Positions 8,806 to 17,453 of a stretch of 64,000 nt of DNA are shown piece after piece. Origin of the DNA: Gracilibacillus caseinilyticus (GTDB lineage Bacteria > Bacillota > Bacilli > Bacillales > Amphibacillaceae). Within the stretch, counting starts at the first letter, position 1. Each line of letters starts with the position of its first letter. The translations under genes were made by a program, and so were the position numbers. A model generated the notes under the pieces. The model had not been told where the DNA came from, did not search any database, and was given only the letters and a program-made list of their open reading frames with translations. Where the stretch lies: assembly GCF_022919115.1 (NCBI RefSeq), contig NZ_CP095072.1, positions 558,001 through 622,000 on the forward strand, read 5' to 3'.

Positions 8806-10231
8806 CCTGCTTTGAAACCGGTAATATCATTCGAAACGTTGTACTTGTATTATTACTCTCAACAAGCTGCAGATCACCATTCAATACGTTTGCGATCATT
8901 TTACTAAAAGGTAATCCAAGTCCCAATCCACCGACTTTAAATTTTTTGTTAGTACCTCTATAGAATCGCTCAAATATATAGGACTGTTCTTCACTTTGAA
9001 TACCTACACCACTATCTGTTACATCGATCAGCACTTTATTCTCCTCAATATGAAGCTTCACTTTAATAGTTCCTGTTGCCACCATCGCTTGTGATGCATT
9101 ATTCAATAAGTTAGTTAAAATCTGTTGCACACGGACCGGATCAGCTTCCACCATCCAATCATCTGCCAACCATTCTGTTTCAACTGTAAGACTCTCTGAC
9201 TTTTGCGTCTTCGTCCACAAATCCAATGCATCTTTCACTATATCATTGATTAAATACGTTTCCAATGTTACTGGTACAGCATTAGCAGCGAATTTATTAA
9301 ATGCCAGCAAATCCTCTACCATTGTTTTCATTTTATCCGTTTCTTTAATTGACATTTTCAAAAACTCTTTCGCTTCTTGCTCATCCACTACCCCATCATC
9401 AATTGCCCGCAGCAAACCACTTATCGACGTAACCGGCGTTTTTAATTCATGCGATACACCAGCTAATAATTCTGTTCGAAGTGCTTCTAAATGCTCTAGC
9501 TTCTGGGTCATTTCTTGGAATGATTGAATCAGGTCAGCTATTTCTTCTTCTTTTGCCTGATTAGAAAAATGTACTTGATAATTGCCATTTTCAACCTGTT
9601 TTGCAGCTTTTGCCACTTCTTTGATCGGTTTGGATAATCTGCCTGACAAGAAATAGATAGCCCCCCAGCCCAATAATAACAGGCTGATAATCATAATGGT
9701 TAATTGACCGTATTCCTGATTTACTTGTGACAAATTCGATTTTGTCTCCACGTAAATGACCCAGCCAATCTGTGATTCATCTCTCTCAATTGGTTTTTTT
9801 ACAATATATACATCGCCAAGATCTTCACTATCAGAAGAAATCAGCTGAATCGTTTCTTCATCATCTATGATGGACTGACTAATCGTCTGACCGTTGGAGT
9901 TTGGTGGTAAATTGCTGTTTTCAATCCCACCATCATTATCTGTTACGTATATAGTAGGGTTACTCTCAATGTTCATAAATCGACCAGGATCATCGAGCAG
10001 ACGATGCATTTCAAATTCCGGAGGCAGCGTGCCACTATCGCTCATATTCGCAATTCGGCTTGCTGTTTCTTCTGCCATAAATTCCATTATATTTAACCGG
10101 TTATCTAATGTTGTATGACGAATCCACATCGCCGAAATAATCGCAATAACAGCAAGACCAATCACAAGTGTGACCAGGTAACGTGTTGTCCAGTAACGCT
10201 GAAGTGATACTTTCTTATGTTTGGTAAACAC
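8792..10231 (-). CDS. Sensor histidine kinase (two-component system)
   Basis: 479 residues. One N-terminal membrane helix (about residues 15-38), an extracytoplasmic sensor region of about 135 residues, a second helix (about 175-195), a HAMP linker, the phosphoacceptor motif SHELKTPVTSI, and an ATPase domain with N-box LLNNASQAM and glycine motifs DSGVGI and GGLGLGL. It autophosphorylates on His and passes phosphate to the response regulator whose gene overlaps its start by 17 bases. The signal is unknown. It lies just downstream of the VTC/DUF4956 gene set, so it might regulate that set, but this is only context. Confidence 0.92.
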   Translation of the reverse strand: MFTKHKKVSLQRYWTTRYLVTLVIGLAVIAIISAMWIRHTTLDNRLNIMEFMAEETASRIANMSDSGTLPPEFEMHRLLDDPGRFMNIESNPTIYVTDNDGGIENSNLPPNSNGQTISQSIIDDEETIQLISSDSEDLGDVYIVKKPIERDESQIGWVIYVETKSNLSQVNQEYGQLTIMIISLLLLGWGAIYFLSGRLSKPIKEVAKAAKQVENGNYQVHFSNQAKEEEIADLIQSFQEMTQKLEHLEALRTELLAGVSHELKTPVTSISGLLRAIDDGVVDEQEAKEFLKMSIKETDKMKTMVEDLLAFNKFAANAVPVTLETYLINDIVKDALDLWTKTQKSESLTVETEWLADDWMVEADPVRVQQILTNLLNNASQAMVATGTIKVKLHIEENKVLIDVTDSGVGIQSEEQSYIFERFYRGTNKKFKVGGLGLGLPFSKMIANVLNGDLQLVESNNTSTTFRMILPVSKQDPAN

Positions 10232-10895
10232 TGAATTGATAACCTACCCCTCTTAATGTTTTGATTTCTCCTTCTGCTGTTGACCAATCCTGTAACAATT
10301 TCCTAATTCGTTTGATCGACAAATCGACGGCACGATCACTGCCTTCATAATCCCATCCCCATACTTGTTCAATCAATTGATCTCGTGTAAAGGTTTTGTT
10401 CGGATTTCCAGATAAAAATAAAAATAAGGCAAGATCCCGTGGTGTCAACTCCACTTCCTTGTCATGAAGTAAAATTCGGTGTGCTTCATGATCGATATGC
10501 AAATGACCGAATTTTTTAATAGAAGATGTTTCACCATCTGTCCGTCGTAATACAGCTTTCACTCTGGCAATGACTTCATCGCCGATAAACGGCTTGGCAA
10601 TATAGTCATCAGCCCCTCCGTTCAGACCGTCTAATCGGTAATTGACATCACCAAGTGCTGTTAACATGATGACAGGGCATTTGCTAATTTCCCTGATTTC
10701 GTTTAATATTTGCCAGCCATCCTTACCAGGAAGCATCACATCGAGAAGCACTAAATCTGGCCGCCAACTATCAAATTCATCCATTGCTACTGAGCCATCC
10801 ATTACTATTTTTGTTTGAAAATCAACCTTCTGCAAATAAGCATTGAGCACTTTACTTATCGCTAGTTCATCTTCGACAATTAGAATTTTACTCAT
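10215..10895 (-). CDS. OmpR/PhoB-family response regulator
   Basis: 226 residues. The receiver domain has acidic residues near the start (VEDE), phosphoacceptor Asp in LVLLDVMLPGKDG, the conserved Thr region (MLTAL) and Lys in YIAKPF. The C-terminal winged-helix domain contains VELTPRDLALFLFL and SDRAVDLSIKRIRKLL. It pairs with the overlapping histidine kinase. Target genes are unknown. Confidence 0.92.
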   Translation of the reverse strand: MSKILIVEDELAISKVLNAYLQKVDFQTKIVMDGSVAMDEFDSWRPDLVLLDVMLPGKDGWQILNEIREISKCPVIMLTALGDVNYRLDGLNGGADDYIAKPFIGDEVIARVKAVLRRTDGETSSIKKFGHLHIDHEAHRILLHDKEVELTPRDLALFLFLSGNPNKTFTRDQLIEQVWGWDYEGSDRAVDLSIKRIRKLLQDWSTAEGEIKTLRGVGYQFSVYQT

Positions 10896-10970
10896 GCGTA
10901 CTCAACTCCGCTTTTTTCTAGATCTTTCCTTTATCATATCACATTCCATCTATCTGTTTGTAACAAGAAA

Positions 10971-11005
10971 TGAGAGCTATCCCACCCGTAGTGAGATAGC
11001 TCTGA
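10971..11005 (-). terminator. Terminator after the carbohydrate-binding lipoprotein gene
   Basis: AGAGCTATC and GATAGCTCT form a nine-base stem with a loop of about 13 bases, and T-rich sequence follows on the minus strand. It separates the VTC gene set from the two-component genes. Confidence 0.6.
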
Positions 11006-11027
11006 CTGATGGAACCCCTTTAGAAGG

Positions 11028-13271
11028 TTATTGTGTCGATTCACTCTGTTCCTGCTGTTGCTGTGTTCCTTGTGTTCCATTCTGATTTTGTCCCCATTCT
11101 TTGCCTTGACCCTGACCTTGTCCACCTCCAGGTCCAAACATTTCACCAGTCTGTTCTGTTTCACCAGATTCATTTAAATACATCATCGCACTGTTTAAGG
11201 TGAATTCAACGATTTTGGTTCCACCTTCAGCCGTTGCCTCTTCCGCATAACCATCTGTTACGTCACCTGTTAACTCCCCACCGGTATAGATGGTATAAGC
11301 TTCATCTTGCTTGAGGTCTGGTGAACTGATCACTACTGTTTGGAACTGTTTTTCAGGAGTGACCGCTGTGACAACATCACCATTACTGTCTGTCACATAT
11401 ACCGTTGTATTGGCTTCCAACATTTCAGGGAATGTCATTAAGATGCTGTTCTGTGGAGAGTCTTCTGACACACCTTGAGCCATACCACTGCTTCCTGTTG
11501 CAATTAGCGTTCCACCTTCTACTGTAAAGGCAGAGTTATAATCTAATGCACCATTACCAGAATTTGTCGGACCATAAACGAGTACGGTACCGCCCGTCAT
11601 TGTTGCAGAAGTGTTGGAATCAAGACCATCTCCATCTGCATTGACATAAATGTAGCCACCTTCAATCAATAATTGTCCTTCTTCCTCTGTTTCATCGGTT
11701 TGCTCGGTATCCGTGGTCTGCTCTGTAGTTTGACCTTGATTTTTTCCAAACATACCCATTTCATCTGTTCCACCATTTACATTAAAGCCATCATCGGCTG
11801 TTGTCAGATGAATGGTACCATCTGAAATGATAATATCCTGCGATTCAATACCTTCATAACTTTTGTCAACTTGGACATTTCCGCCATTAATAGCTAATGA
11901 TTCATCCGCATGCACTGCATCATCACCTGTATTGATTGAGATATCTCCATTAATAATGGTCAACTCTTTATCACTGTGAAGGGCATCATCATTCGAATCA
12001 ATCGAAATCGTACCACCAGCAATCATTACGCTATTGACAGCTTTTATCCCTTTTGTACTCGGTATGTCTTCTTCAGATTCTGTGCTTTCTGTACTTTCCG
12101 CATTGGTTCCTTGTTGTTGTTCTTCGGTATTCTGAGCTTGTTCTGGCGTTTGTTGTGCGGAATCCTGCGTCTGTGTCTGTGAATCTCCACTTTGTTGTGA
12201 TTCAGTATTTGTTGCTTGCTCAGGTGGTGCCACTTGGCCGTTATCAGATGGTGCTTGTCCTTCTTCAAACTGCGGCACCTCACCTTCTTGAGCACCTTCC
12301 GGAGGTGTTAGTGTTTCTCCTGTAACTCCTTCACCACTTGGCATTTGGCCTTGCATACCGCCTTGGCCACCCATTCCACCGCCAAATTCTTCAGTCGCTT
12401 CAATCGTTTCTGGACTTCCTCCACCAGCGACAATATTATATTCACCATCTAATACAGTTACGGTATTTTCAGAAGCTATACCATCTCCCTCTGCATCGAC
12501 AGTTAGTTTACCACTTTCTAATACGATGTTTGCTTTGTCTGCACCTTCATCATTCGATGACTTCACACCATCACCGCCAGCATCCACTGTAATTGACGCG
12601 TCTTTCATCGCAAAGAGATCTCTACCTACAATACCATCATCGACAGCTGTAATATGGATCGCTGCTCCAATCACTTTGAGATCATCATTACCGGTGATAC
12701 CATCATTAAAATTACCATTTACCGTTAGTTGACCTGTACCATTAATGGTTAGGTCATCCTTACTGTAGATCGCTGCCTTAGGCTCATCTGAATCCTCATC
12801 TTCATACACATATTCGGATGCGTCCGTTAACGTGTTCTCTGTTCCGTCTTCAACAGAAAACACTGTTTTGTCTGCTTGTTTCACAAAAATTGGCGCAGTC
12901 GTTGTCGATGTTAAGGACACACCGTTCAATATAATTCTTACTGTCCCTTGATCCTCCGCATCCACAATCAACTGACTGTCACTAGCATCCCCTTCTAATA
13001 CATAAGTTCCACTAGTATGGATGTTGACGGTGTTGTCACTCACCACAACACCACTATTGTCATCCTCAACAAATGCACTTTGATCACTGAATTCAATGAA
13101 TGTAGCATCTGATTCAGACCAATCTGCATATACGTCTTCTGTATCATAATCAACCGTCGTTTCGGCCGATTCTACAATTTCTGTTTTATTCGATTCGTTA
13201 CTGCATCCAGCAATAACGAATACGAGTGTCAGGATCAATGGAAATACAAGTTTTCTTTTATTGATACCCAT
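11028..13271 (-). CDS. Carbohydrate-binding (DUF4353-type) lipoprotein
   Basis: 747 residues. The signal peptide ends in VIAGCSN (Cys about residue 23), marking a lipoprotein. The body has right-handed beta-helix-like repeats rich in DGI/DGV/GGG steps (INGTGQLTVNGNFNDGITG, ITAVDDGIVG, TTADDGFNVNGG, NADGDGLDSN) and is interrupted by a low-complexity Gln/Thr/Glu/Pro linker at roughly residues 295-400. The tail is Gly/Gln-rich. The pattern matches the carbohydrate-binding DUF4353 family found next to VTC and DUF4956 proteins. It is probably surface-anchored and may bind a polymer. A strong AAGGAGG precedes the ATG. Catalysis is not evident. Confidence 0.82.
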   Translation of the reverse strand: MGINKRKLVFPLILTLVFVIAGCSNESNKTEIVESAETTVDYDTEDVYADWSESDATFIEFSDQSAFVEDDNSGVVVSDNTVNIHTSGTYVLEGDASDSQLIVDAEDQGTVRIILNGVSLTSTTTAPIFVKQADKTVFSVEDGTENTLTDASEYVYEDEDSDEPKAAIYSKDDLTINGTGQLTVNGNFNDGITGNDDLKVIGAAIHITAVDDGIVGRDLFAMKDASITVDAGGDGVKSSNDEGADKANIVLESGKLTVDAEGDGIASENTVTVLDGEYNIVAGGGSPETIEATEEFGGGMGGQGGMQGQMPSGEGVTGETLTPPEGAQEGEVPQFEEGQAPSDNGQVAPPEQATNTESQQSGDSQTQTQDSAQQTPEQAQNTEEQQQGTNAESTESTESEEDIPSTKGIKAVNSVMIAGGTISIDSNDDALHSDKELTIINGDISINTGDDAVHADESLAINGGNVQVDKSYEGIESQDIIISDGTIHLTTADDGFNVNGGTDEMGMFGKNQGQTTEQTTDTEQTDETEEEGQLLIEGGYIYVNADGDGLDSNTSATMTGGTVLVYGPTNSGNGALDYNSAFTVEGGTLIATGSSGMAQGVSEDSPQNSILMTFPEMLEANTTVYVTDSNGDVVTAVTPEKQFQTVVISSPDLKQDEAYTIYTGGELTGDVTDGYAEEATAEGGTKIVEFTLNSAMMYLNESGETEQTGEMFGPGGGQGQGQGKEWGQNQNGTQGTQQQQEQSESTQ

Positions 13272-13286
13272 ACTTATCCTCCTTCT

Positions 13287-14015
13287 TTATGCTGTGAAAT
13301 TGCCATCATAGCTTAGCATTACAGCTGAACGAACCCCATTTATCTCAGAAATACTAGATGTAATCTCTGAATCATTTTCTTTCACACGAATCTCGTATGT
13401 TACTTCCACTTCATTGTCTTGCATAACAGATTTAGATTTAAGTACATATTTCTTAACATGACTTCCAATTACTTGCTCTACTGTTTTTCCTACTGCATTC
13501 TGATTGAACTTGACTACTAATAAATACGGATTTTCTACTTTGATTTTATTAGAGAATAGTGCGATAACCACACCAATTAACACGGAGCCAATAACTGCCA
13601 ACAAAATGAATCCTGCGCCGCTTAGAATACCGGCAATAACGGACCAGAATAAAAATACTAAATCCATCGGGTCTTTAATCGGTGTACGGAAACGAACGAT
13701 AGACAATGCACCGACCATACCTAGTGATAATAGTACGTTCTGGCTGATTCCCATGATTACCAGAGAAGTTGCCATCGTCATGACTACTAATGAAATGTTG
13801 AATGAGTGCGAATAAATGACACCCTTAAATGTTTTCTTATAGACGAAGTAAATAAACAATCCGACTAAGAAGGAAATACCCATTCCCAGTAACAAATCGA
13901 CGATCGAAAAGGATGCCGTGTTTTCTAAAAAGCTCGATTTAAATATATCGGAAAAATTCGTTGTTGTAGATGTAGTGGCTGATGTTGCAGTTGCTGTTGC
14001 TGTTGTGAAAATCAT
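13287..14015 (-). CDS. DUF4956 domain membrane protein
   Basis: 242 residues. After an odd Thr/Ala/Ser-rich start (about 20 residues) come four or five membrane helices (about 40-60, 70-90, 120-150), the conserved ALSIVRFRTPIKDPMDLVFLFW segment (quoted only to its family-defining part: VRFRTPIKDP) and a cytoplasmic C-terminal domain. This is the DUF4956 family, which typically neighbours VTC-type polyphosphate polymerases and CotH or carbohydrate-binding proteins. It is 15-18 bases from both neighbours, so it belongs to one operon. The biochemical role is unknown. Confidence 0.85.
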   Translation of the reverse strand: MIFTTATATATSATTSTTTNFSDIFKSSFLENTASFSIVDLLLGMGISFLVGLFIYFVYKKTFKGVIYSHSFNISLVVMTMATSLVIMGISQNVLLSLGMVGALSIVRFRTPIKDPMDLVFLFWSVIAGILSGAGFILLAVIGSVLIGVVIALFSNKIKVENPYLLVVKFNQNAVGKTVEQVIGSHVKKYVLKSKSVMQDNEVEVTYEIRVKENDSEITSSISEINGVRSAVMLSYDGNFTA

Positions 14016-14033
14016 TTTTTTCTCTCCTATTCT

Positions 14034-14735
14034 TTAGCTATACATTCTGCTTAATTGATATTTGGAATATGCTTCTTGTCTTGTATCTGACAATTGAAGC
14101 AAATGTTTAATGACATCAGGTAAATATTCATCATATTTCACCTCTAAAATGACTGTGTCAGGTTCTAATACATCGACCATTGGTAAATCAGTTCGGAACA
14201 TGTTCGTATTGTGCATGCTTGTCTGTACCTTTAAATCAAAGGTCACGCGCACATTACCGAAAGGATAAATATAAGGTTCTCTGATATAGTCGACCACCGA
14301 CATTGGTTTCAGCTGACGATAGTGCATTTCGAAATATAAGTCCCGGATTAAAGGTCTTTCATCTTCCTCCATCCAAGCAATTTCACCTTTACACATTTTT
14401 TCATATTCTTGTCTGCTAATTTCACATTTGGATTTATACGTAAGATTGTTTCTCTTACTCTTTCTTTCTAAATTGACAATATGATCGCTTTTCCCATAAA
14501 TTCTTATACGGTATTTATCTCGATTTAAATAGCCCTCTTTTTTCTCATTTAATACTTTATTATCAAAATTATCGAAATAAGTGGAGCGAATCATATATTT
14601 TCCGTCTGCTCCAGCATTCGGATCTCTCCTCATGAAATGTGTTAATTTCAATCTTAGTACTTGGTATTCTGCCACCGCTATAGCATGCTTTAATTCTTGT
14701 CTTCCCATCGGATTAAATGATGTATGAATTGGCAT
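14034..14735 (-). CDS. VTC-domain (polyphosphate polymerase-like) protein
   Basis: 233 residues forming a VTC/CYTH-like tunnel domain. Basic and acidic active-site-type residues are visible: RxELKHAI near the start, YMIRSTYFDN, NRDKYRIRIYG, VNLERKSKRNN, KSKCEISRQEYE, RVTFD and ILEVKYDEYLPD. In yeast Vtc4 this fold makes inorganic polyphosphate from ATP; bacterial relatives are little studied. It has no membrane segment; the DUF4956 protein encoded next is likely its membrane partner. It is first in the operon with DUF4956 and the carbohydrate-binding lipoprotein. The family is sure, the product inferred. Confidence 0.85.
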   Translation of the reverse strand: MPIHTSFNPMGRQELKHAIAVAEYQVLRLKLTHFMRRDPNAGADGKYMIRSTYFDNFDNKVLNEKKEGYLNRDKYRIRIYGKSDHIVNLERKSKRNNLTYKSKCEISRQEYEKMCKGEIAWMEEDERPLIRDLYFEMHYRQLKPMSVVDYIREPYIYPFGNVRVTFDLKVQTSMHNTNMFRTDLPMVDVLEPDTVILEVKYDEYLPDVIKHLLQLSDTRQEAYSKYQLSRMYS

Positions 14736-14885
14736 GTTGTCGCCCTCCTTCCTGGTACATTCATCATCTTACACGGCGAATATGTCAGGTAGATGTCAAG
14801 AAAATGTATTGTAAATTTTTTTGAAAAAAGGTACGCAAAAGGGCCTCCAGTCGGGTATAATTATAATGAGTGGAGGTGTTACGAA

Positions 14886-14945
14886 ATGGCAATAACGTGT
14901 ATGTTGCCTGGATTCCTGCCAACCCATGCAAAGCTGGACAATTAA
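14886..14945 (+). CDS. Possible 19-residue leader peptide
   Basis: ATG at 14886 follows GGAGG (14872-14876) by nine bases and encodes MAITCMLPGFLPTHAKLDN then TAA. Immediately after its stop, TAAGGCGAT (14943-14951) and ATCGCCTTA (14972-14980) can pair. The RBS is better than that of many genes here, and the arrangement looks like a translated leader ahead of the CD3324-type gene. A -10-like TATAAT occurs at 14856 and again at 14862. No homologue is recognised. Confidence 0.35.
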   Translation: MAITCMLPGFLPTHAKLDN

Positions 14946-15032
14946 GGCGATACTTTGTATGGGTAAGGTTCAATCGCCTTACTTACGCCAGTTTTGCCCT
15001 TAGCGACACTATATCTAAGGAGCTGGCTGAAA

Positions 15033-15293
15033 ATGAGAACAAAAGCGCAGGAACTGTTACCTGATGAATTATTACAAGCAATACAGGTATATATTCAAGG
15101 AGAAACATTATATATTCCTATGAAAGATCAACGACACAAATGGGGATCACGTTCAGGAAACCGTGCCTATTATGAACAGCGAAATAAACAAATTCGAATG
15201 GACTTTACGCGTGGAAAATCCTTGATGCATTTATCGGAATGCTATTGCTTATCAGTAGAGACCATTAAAAAAATTGTATATAAAAAAATGTAA
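15033..15293 (+). CDS. CD3324-family small DNA-binding-like protein
   Basis: 86 residues from the ATG at 15033, chosen because AAGGAG lies at 15017-15022 and because family members start just before LLPDELLQAIQ. The sequence ELLQAIQVYIQGETLYIPMKD, RSGNRAYYEQRNKQIR and the C-terminal LSVETIKKIVYKK match the CD3324 family, which resembles the Mor activator helix-turn-helix. The last part (LSECYCLSVETIKKIV) reads as the recognition helix. A regulatory role is inferred; targets are unknown. It is followed by its own terminator. Confidence 0.72.
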   Translation: MRTKAQELLPDELLQAIQVYIQGETLYIPMKDQRHKWGSRSGNRAYYEQRNKQIRMDFTRGKSLMHLSECYCLSVETIKKIVYKKM

Positions 15294-15300
15294 GCAACAT

Positions 15301-15339
15301 GGCAAGAATGAGTGTACATCATTCTTGCCATATTTTTTT
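15301..15339 (+). terminator. Rho-independent terminator
   Basis: GGCAAGAATGA and TCATTCTTGCC form an 11-base stem with a 7-base loop, followed by a T run (15333-15339). Confidence 0.9.
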
Positions 15340-15384
15340 GCTTCCTTTTTGTTATACTATTAATTGTTGAAGGAGGGATTGACT

Positions 15385-16023
15385 TTGGAAAGTTTTCTAT
15401 ATCCAGATCAATATCATCATATCGAACAACAACTCTATCGATCTGTATCTGCTCATGCGATCTCGATTGATCAAGATGTGATCCAGGCCGTTCAGGAGAT
15501 GGCGCAAGAAGAAATAGAGCGCACGGTTCGATTGGCGTCACCAGAACAAAAACAACTTCTCGCAAACTTATCTGCTATTCAAGATCAAGAAGATATGCAA
15601 CGTTTTTTACAGCAATTGAAGCAACATGTGATTCCATTTCCTCTTGTTAGTGACAAGCAACTGGAAAAAGCATTCCCTAAAATAAAGAAACTGCACACTC
15701 CAGATATCGATCAGCTTGACCGTAAGGAAATGGTATATTGGCGTTGGGTAGATAAAGGATCAGGAAAGACTTGCATGCTGATACCAAAGGAAGGGAAATT
15801 TACCGGTATCGAAGGATATCAGGAATTATCACAGCAAAAGGGTGTCTGCTCGATTTGTAACGGCCTCGAGGAAGTATCCTTATTTACCGTCAAGAAGAAA
15901 GGACAAATGCGTGGAATGTATTCTAAAAAAGGAAATTACATTTGTAAGGACCCTGACATATGTAACAAAAATATAACCAATATAGAATACTTATATGCAT
16001 TTGTAGACAAACTAAACGCTTGA
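15385..16023 (+). CDS. FusB/FusC-like elongation factor G-binding protein
   Basis: 212 residues from a TTG at 15385, eight bases after AAGGAGG; an upstream TTG would put that RBS inside the gene. The N-terminal helical half starts ESFLYPDQYHHIEQQL as in FusB proteins. The C-terminal half is the treble-clef zinc domain: YWRWVDKGSGKTCMLIP, the Cys pair in GVCSICNG, and ICKDPDIC near the end. The family binds EF-G and releases it from stalled ribosomes; acquired members give fusidic acid resistance. A chromosomal homologue like this does not prove resistance. Confidence 0.87.
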   Translation: MESFLYPDQYHHIEQQLYRSVSAHAISIDQDVIQAVQEMAQEEIERTVRLASPEQKQLLANLSAIQDQEDMQRFLQQLKQHVIPFPLVSDKQLEKAFPKIKKLHTPDIDQLDRKEMVYWRWVDKGSGKTCMLIPKEGKFTGIEGYQELSQQKGVCSICNGLEEVSLFTVKKKGQMRGMYSKKGNYICKDPDICNKNITNIEYLYAFVDKLNA

Positions 16024-16043
16024 ATCTTACTTATTCAAGCGTT
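16015..16043. terminator. Bidirectional terminator between FusB-like and RNase H-like genes
   Basis: AACGCTTGAAT pairs perfectly with ATTCAAGCGTT across a 7-base loop, located between convergent genes. Confidence 0.75.
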
Positions 16044-16051
16044 GTTGTCTA

Positions 16052-16705
16052 TTACACTTCGATTGTACTATTGGTCTCGACACCATCTAAAGCTTTTGCA
16101 GCTAACTTGTGTGCTTCATTATTCTCTTTTCGAGGAATACTTTGATAGACTGGATCGATCCCCATTTGGTTAAGTTTCCATTCAATTTTGTCCGCCCAGC
16201 GATTCAGCGTTTCTTCCATACAAGGCCATTCGCCTGCCAGCTGATGGATAACTACCTTTGAATCCCCTTTAAACGTGACAGGCAAATCATGTACACCTAA
16301 CTCCTCCAGCAGTTCAAGACATTGGTATAAGGAAGCGTATTCTGCTTCGTTGTTTGTATTGATTTCCTCTAGGAACTTGCTGAAACGCTGGCGATACGCT
16401 TTGCCATTCTGGTGATAATATACCACACAACCTAATCCTGCTTTATACTGAGCAAGTTCAAATCCTCCATCGAAAAAGACCGTAATATCATGAGGTTCGG
16501 TCACAATTTCTTCTGTATAGGCAAGTAATTGTTTCTCACTCCAACGATTCCCTCGATAATCAACAAACATGAGCGACTCTATTCGTTGCCATTTCTCCAT
16601 ATCTGCCGCAACCATTAACGCCTCTTTTGCATGAAGCTGTTCCGAATAAAAGCTTGCTTTCGTGCCTTTTGGTGTCCTGTATGTCCATTCCATTGTTACT
16701 TGCAT
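16052..16705 (-). CDS. RNase HI-like (reverse-transcriptase-like) protein
   Basis: 217 residues. About 70 N-terminal residues precede an RNase H fold. Expected catalytic acids are present in the first three positions: Asp in VFFDGGF, Glu in NNEAEYASL and Asp in FKGDSKVV. The fourth, normally Asp in an N-x-x-A-D-x-L-A motif, falls in NNEAHKLAAKAL, where the Asp position is His. This matches short Bacillus RNase HI-like proteins (YpeP/YpdQ type). It may cut RNA-DNA hybrids weakly or not at all. It is monocistronic between convergent and divergent neighbours. Confidence 0.82.
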   Translation of the reverse strand: MQVTMEWTYRTPKGTKASFYSEQLHAKEALMVAADMEKWQRIESLMFVDYRGNRWSEKQLLAYTEEIVTEPHDITVFFDGGFELAQYKAGLGCVVYYHQNGKAYRQRFSKFLEEINTNNEAEYASLYQCLELLEELGVHDLPVTFKGDSKVVIHQLAGEWPCMEETLNRWADKIEWKLNQMGIDPVYQSIPRKENNEAHKLAAKALDGVETNSTIEV

Positions 16706-16789
16706 TAATTATCTCTCCTTTTCATTCATATATGGGTCCTTACTCCAATAAAATAGTACAAGCTATCTTTTCATATAGGAGTGAACAAT

Positions 16790-17407
16790 TTGAGCCTTTT
16801 TTTCAGTTATTTATTGTTAGGTGTATCCTTAGCAGCTCCAATTGGTCCGGTTAATGCGGCACAGTTTAATCAAGGCATAAAAAATGGATTTCTGCATGCC
16901 TGGATACTAGGAATCGGATCTATTCTAGCCGAATTATGCTTTATTATTGCCATCTATTTCGGTATGGTTCATTTACTTGAAACCCCATTTGCAAAAACCT
17001 TTCTTTGGTTATTTGGTTCCTTTGTTTTATTATACACGGGGCTCGAGAGTATCATGTCCTCTCATCAATTAGATGGACAAGCGGAAAGACATTCCTTGCG
17101 GAAAACATTTACCACAGGTTTCCTCTTATCGATTAGTAATCCTTTATCGATTTTGTTTTGGCTCGGTATATACGGTTCAGTACTTGCCGATACGATGGAA
17201 AAATACCAGACAGAGCAAATATTGTGGTGCAGCACTGCTATCGTCATTGGTATTATGTCGTGGGATCTCCTGATGGCGATTGTCTCCAGCGGTTCACGTA
17301 AAGTACTGCCGGGAAAAACGTTGACCCTTATCTCCATTGTAACAGGATTATCCCTGATAGGATTCGGTATTTATTTTGGTTATCAAGCACTCATCGTTAT
17401 ATTTTAG
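16790..17407 (+). CDS. LysE-family amino acid exporter-like protein
   Basis: 205 residues with about six membrane helices. Conserved N-terminal SLAAPIGPVNAAQ and central FLLSISNPLSILFWLG (family pattern ITNPKAILFF) identify the LysE/RhtB superfamily, which exports amino acids by proton exchange. TTG at 16790 is preferred over GTG at 16781 because AGGAG (16777-16781) sits eight bases before the TTG. It is followed 46 bases later by an amino acid permease in the same direction, possibly a cotranscribed pair. Confidence 0.85.
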   Translation: MSLFFSYLLLGVSLAAPIGPVNAAQFNQGIKNGFLHAWILGIGSILAELCFIIAIYFGMVHLLETPFAKTFLWLFGSFVLLYTGLESIMSSHQLDGQAERHSLRKTFTTGFLLSISNPLSILFWLGIYGSVLADTMEKYQTEQILWCSTAIVIGIMSWDLLMAIVSSGSRKVLPGKTLTLISIVTGLSLIGFGIYFGYQALIVIF

Positions 17408-17453
17408 ATCATCTTACCTCATACTAAACATATTTAGTTAAGGGGTATGCAAA

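Noticed and set aside
12044..12732. Several frames over the carbohydrate-binding lipoprotein
   Set aside because: Produced by its low-complexity Gln/Thr and Gly/Asp codons.
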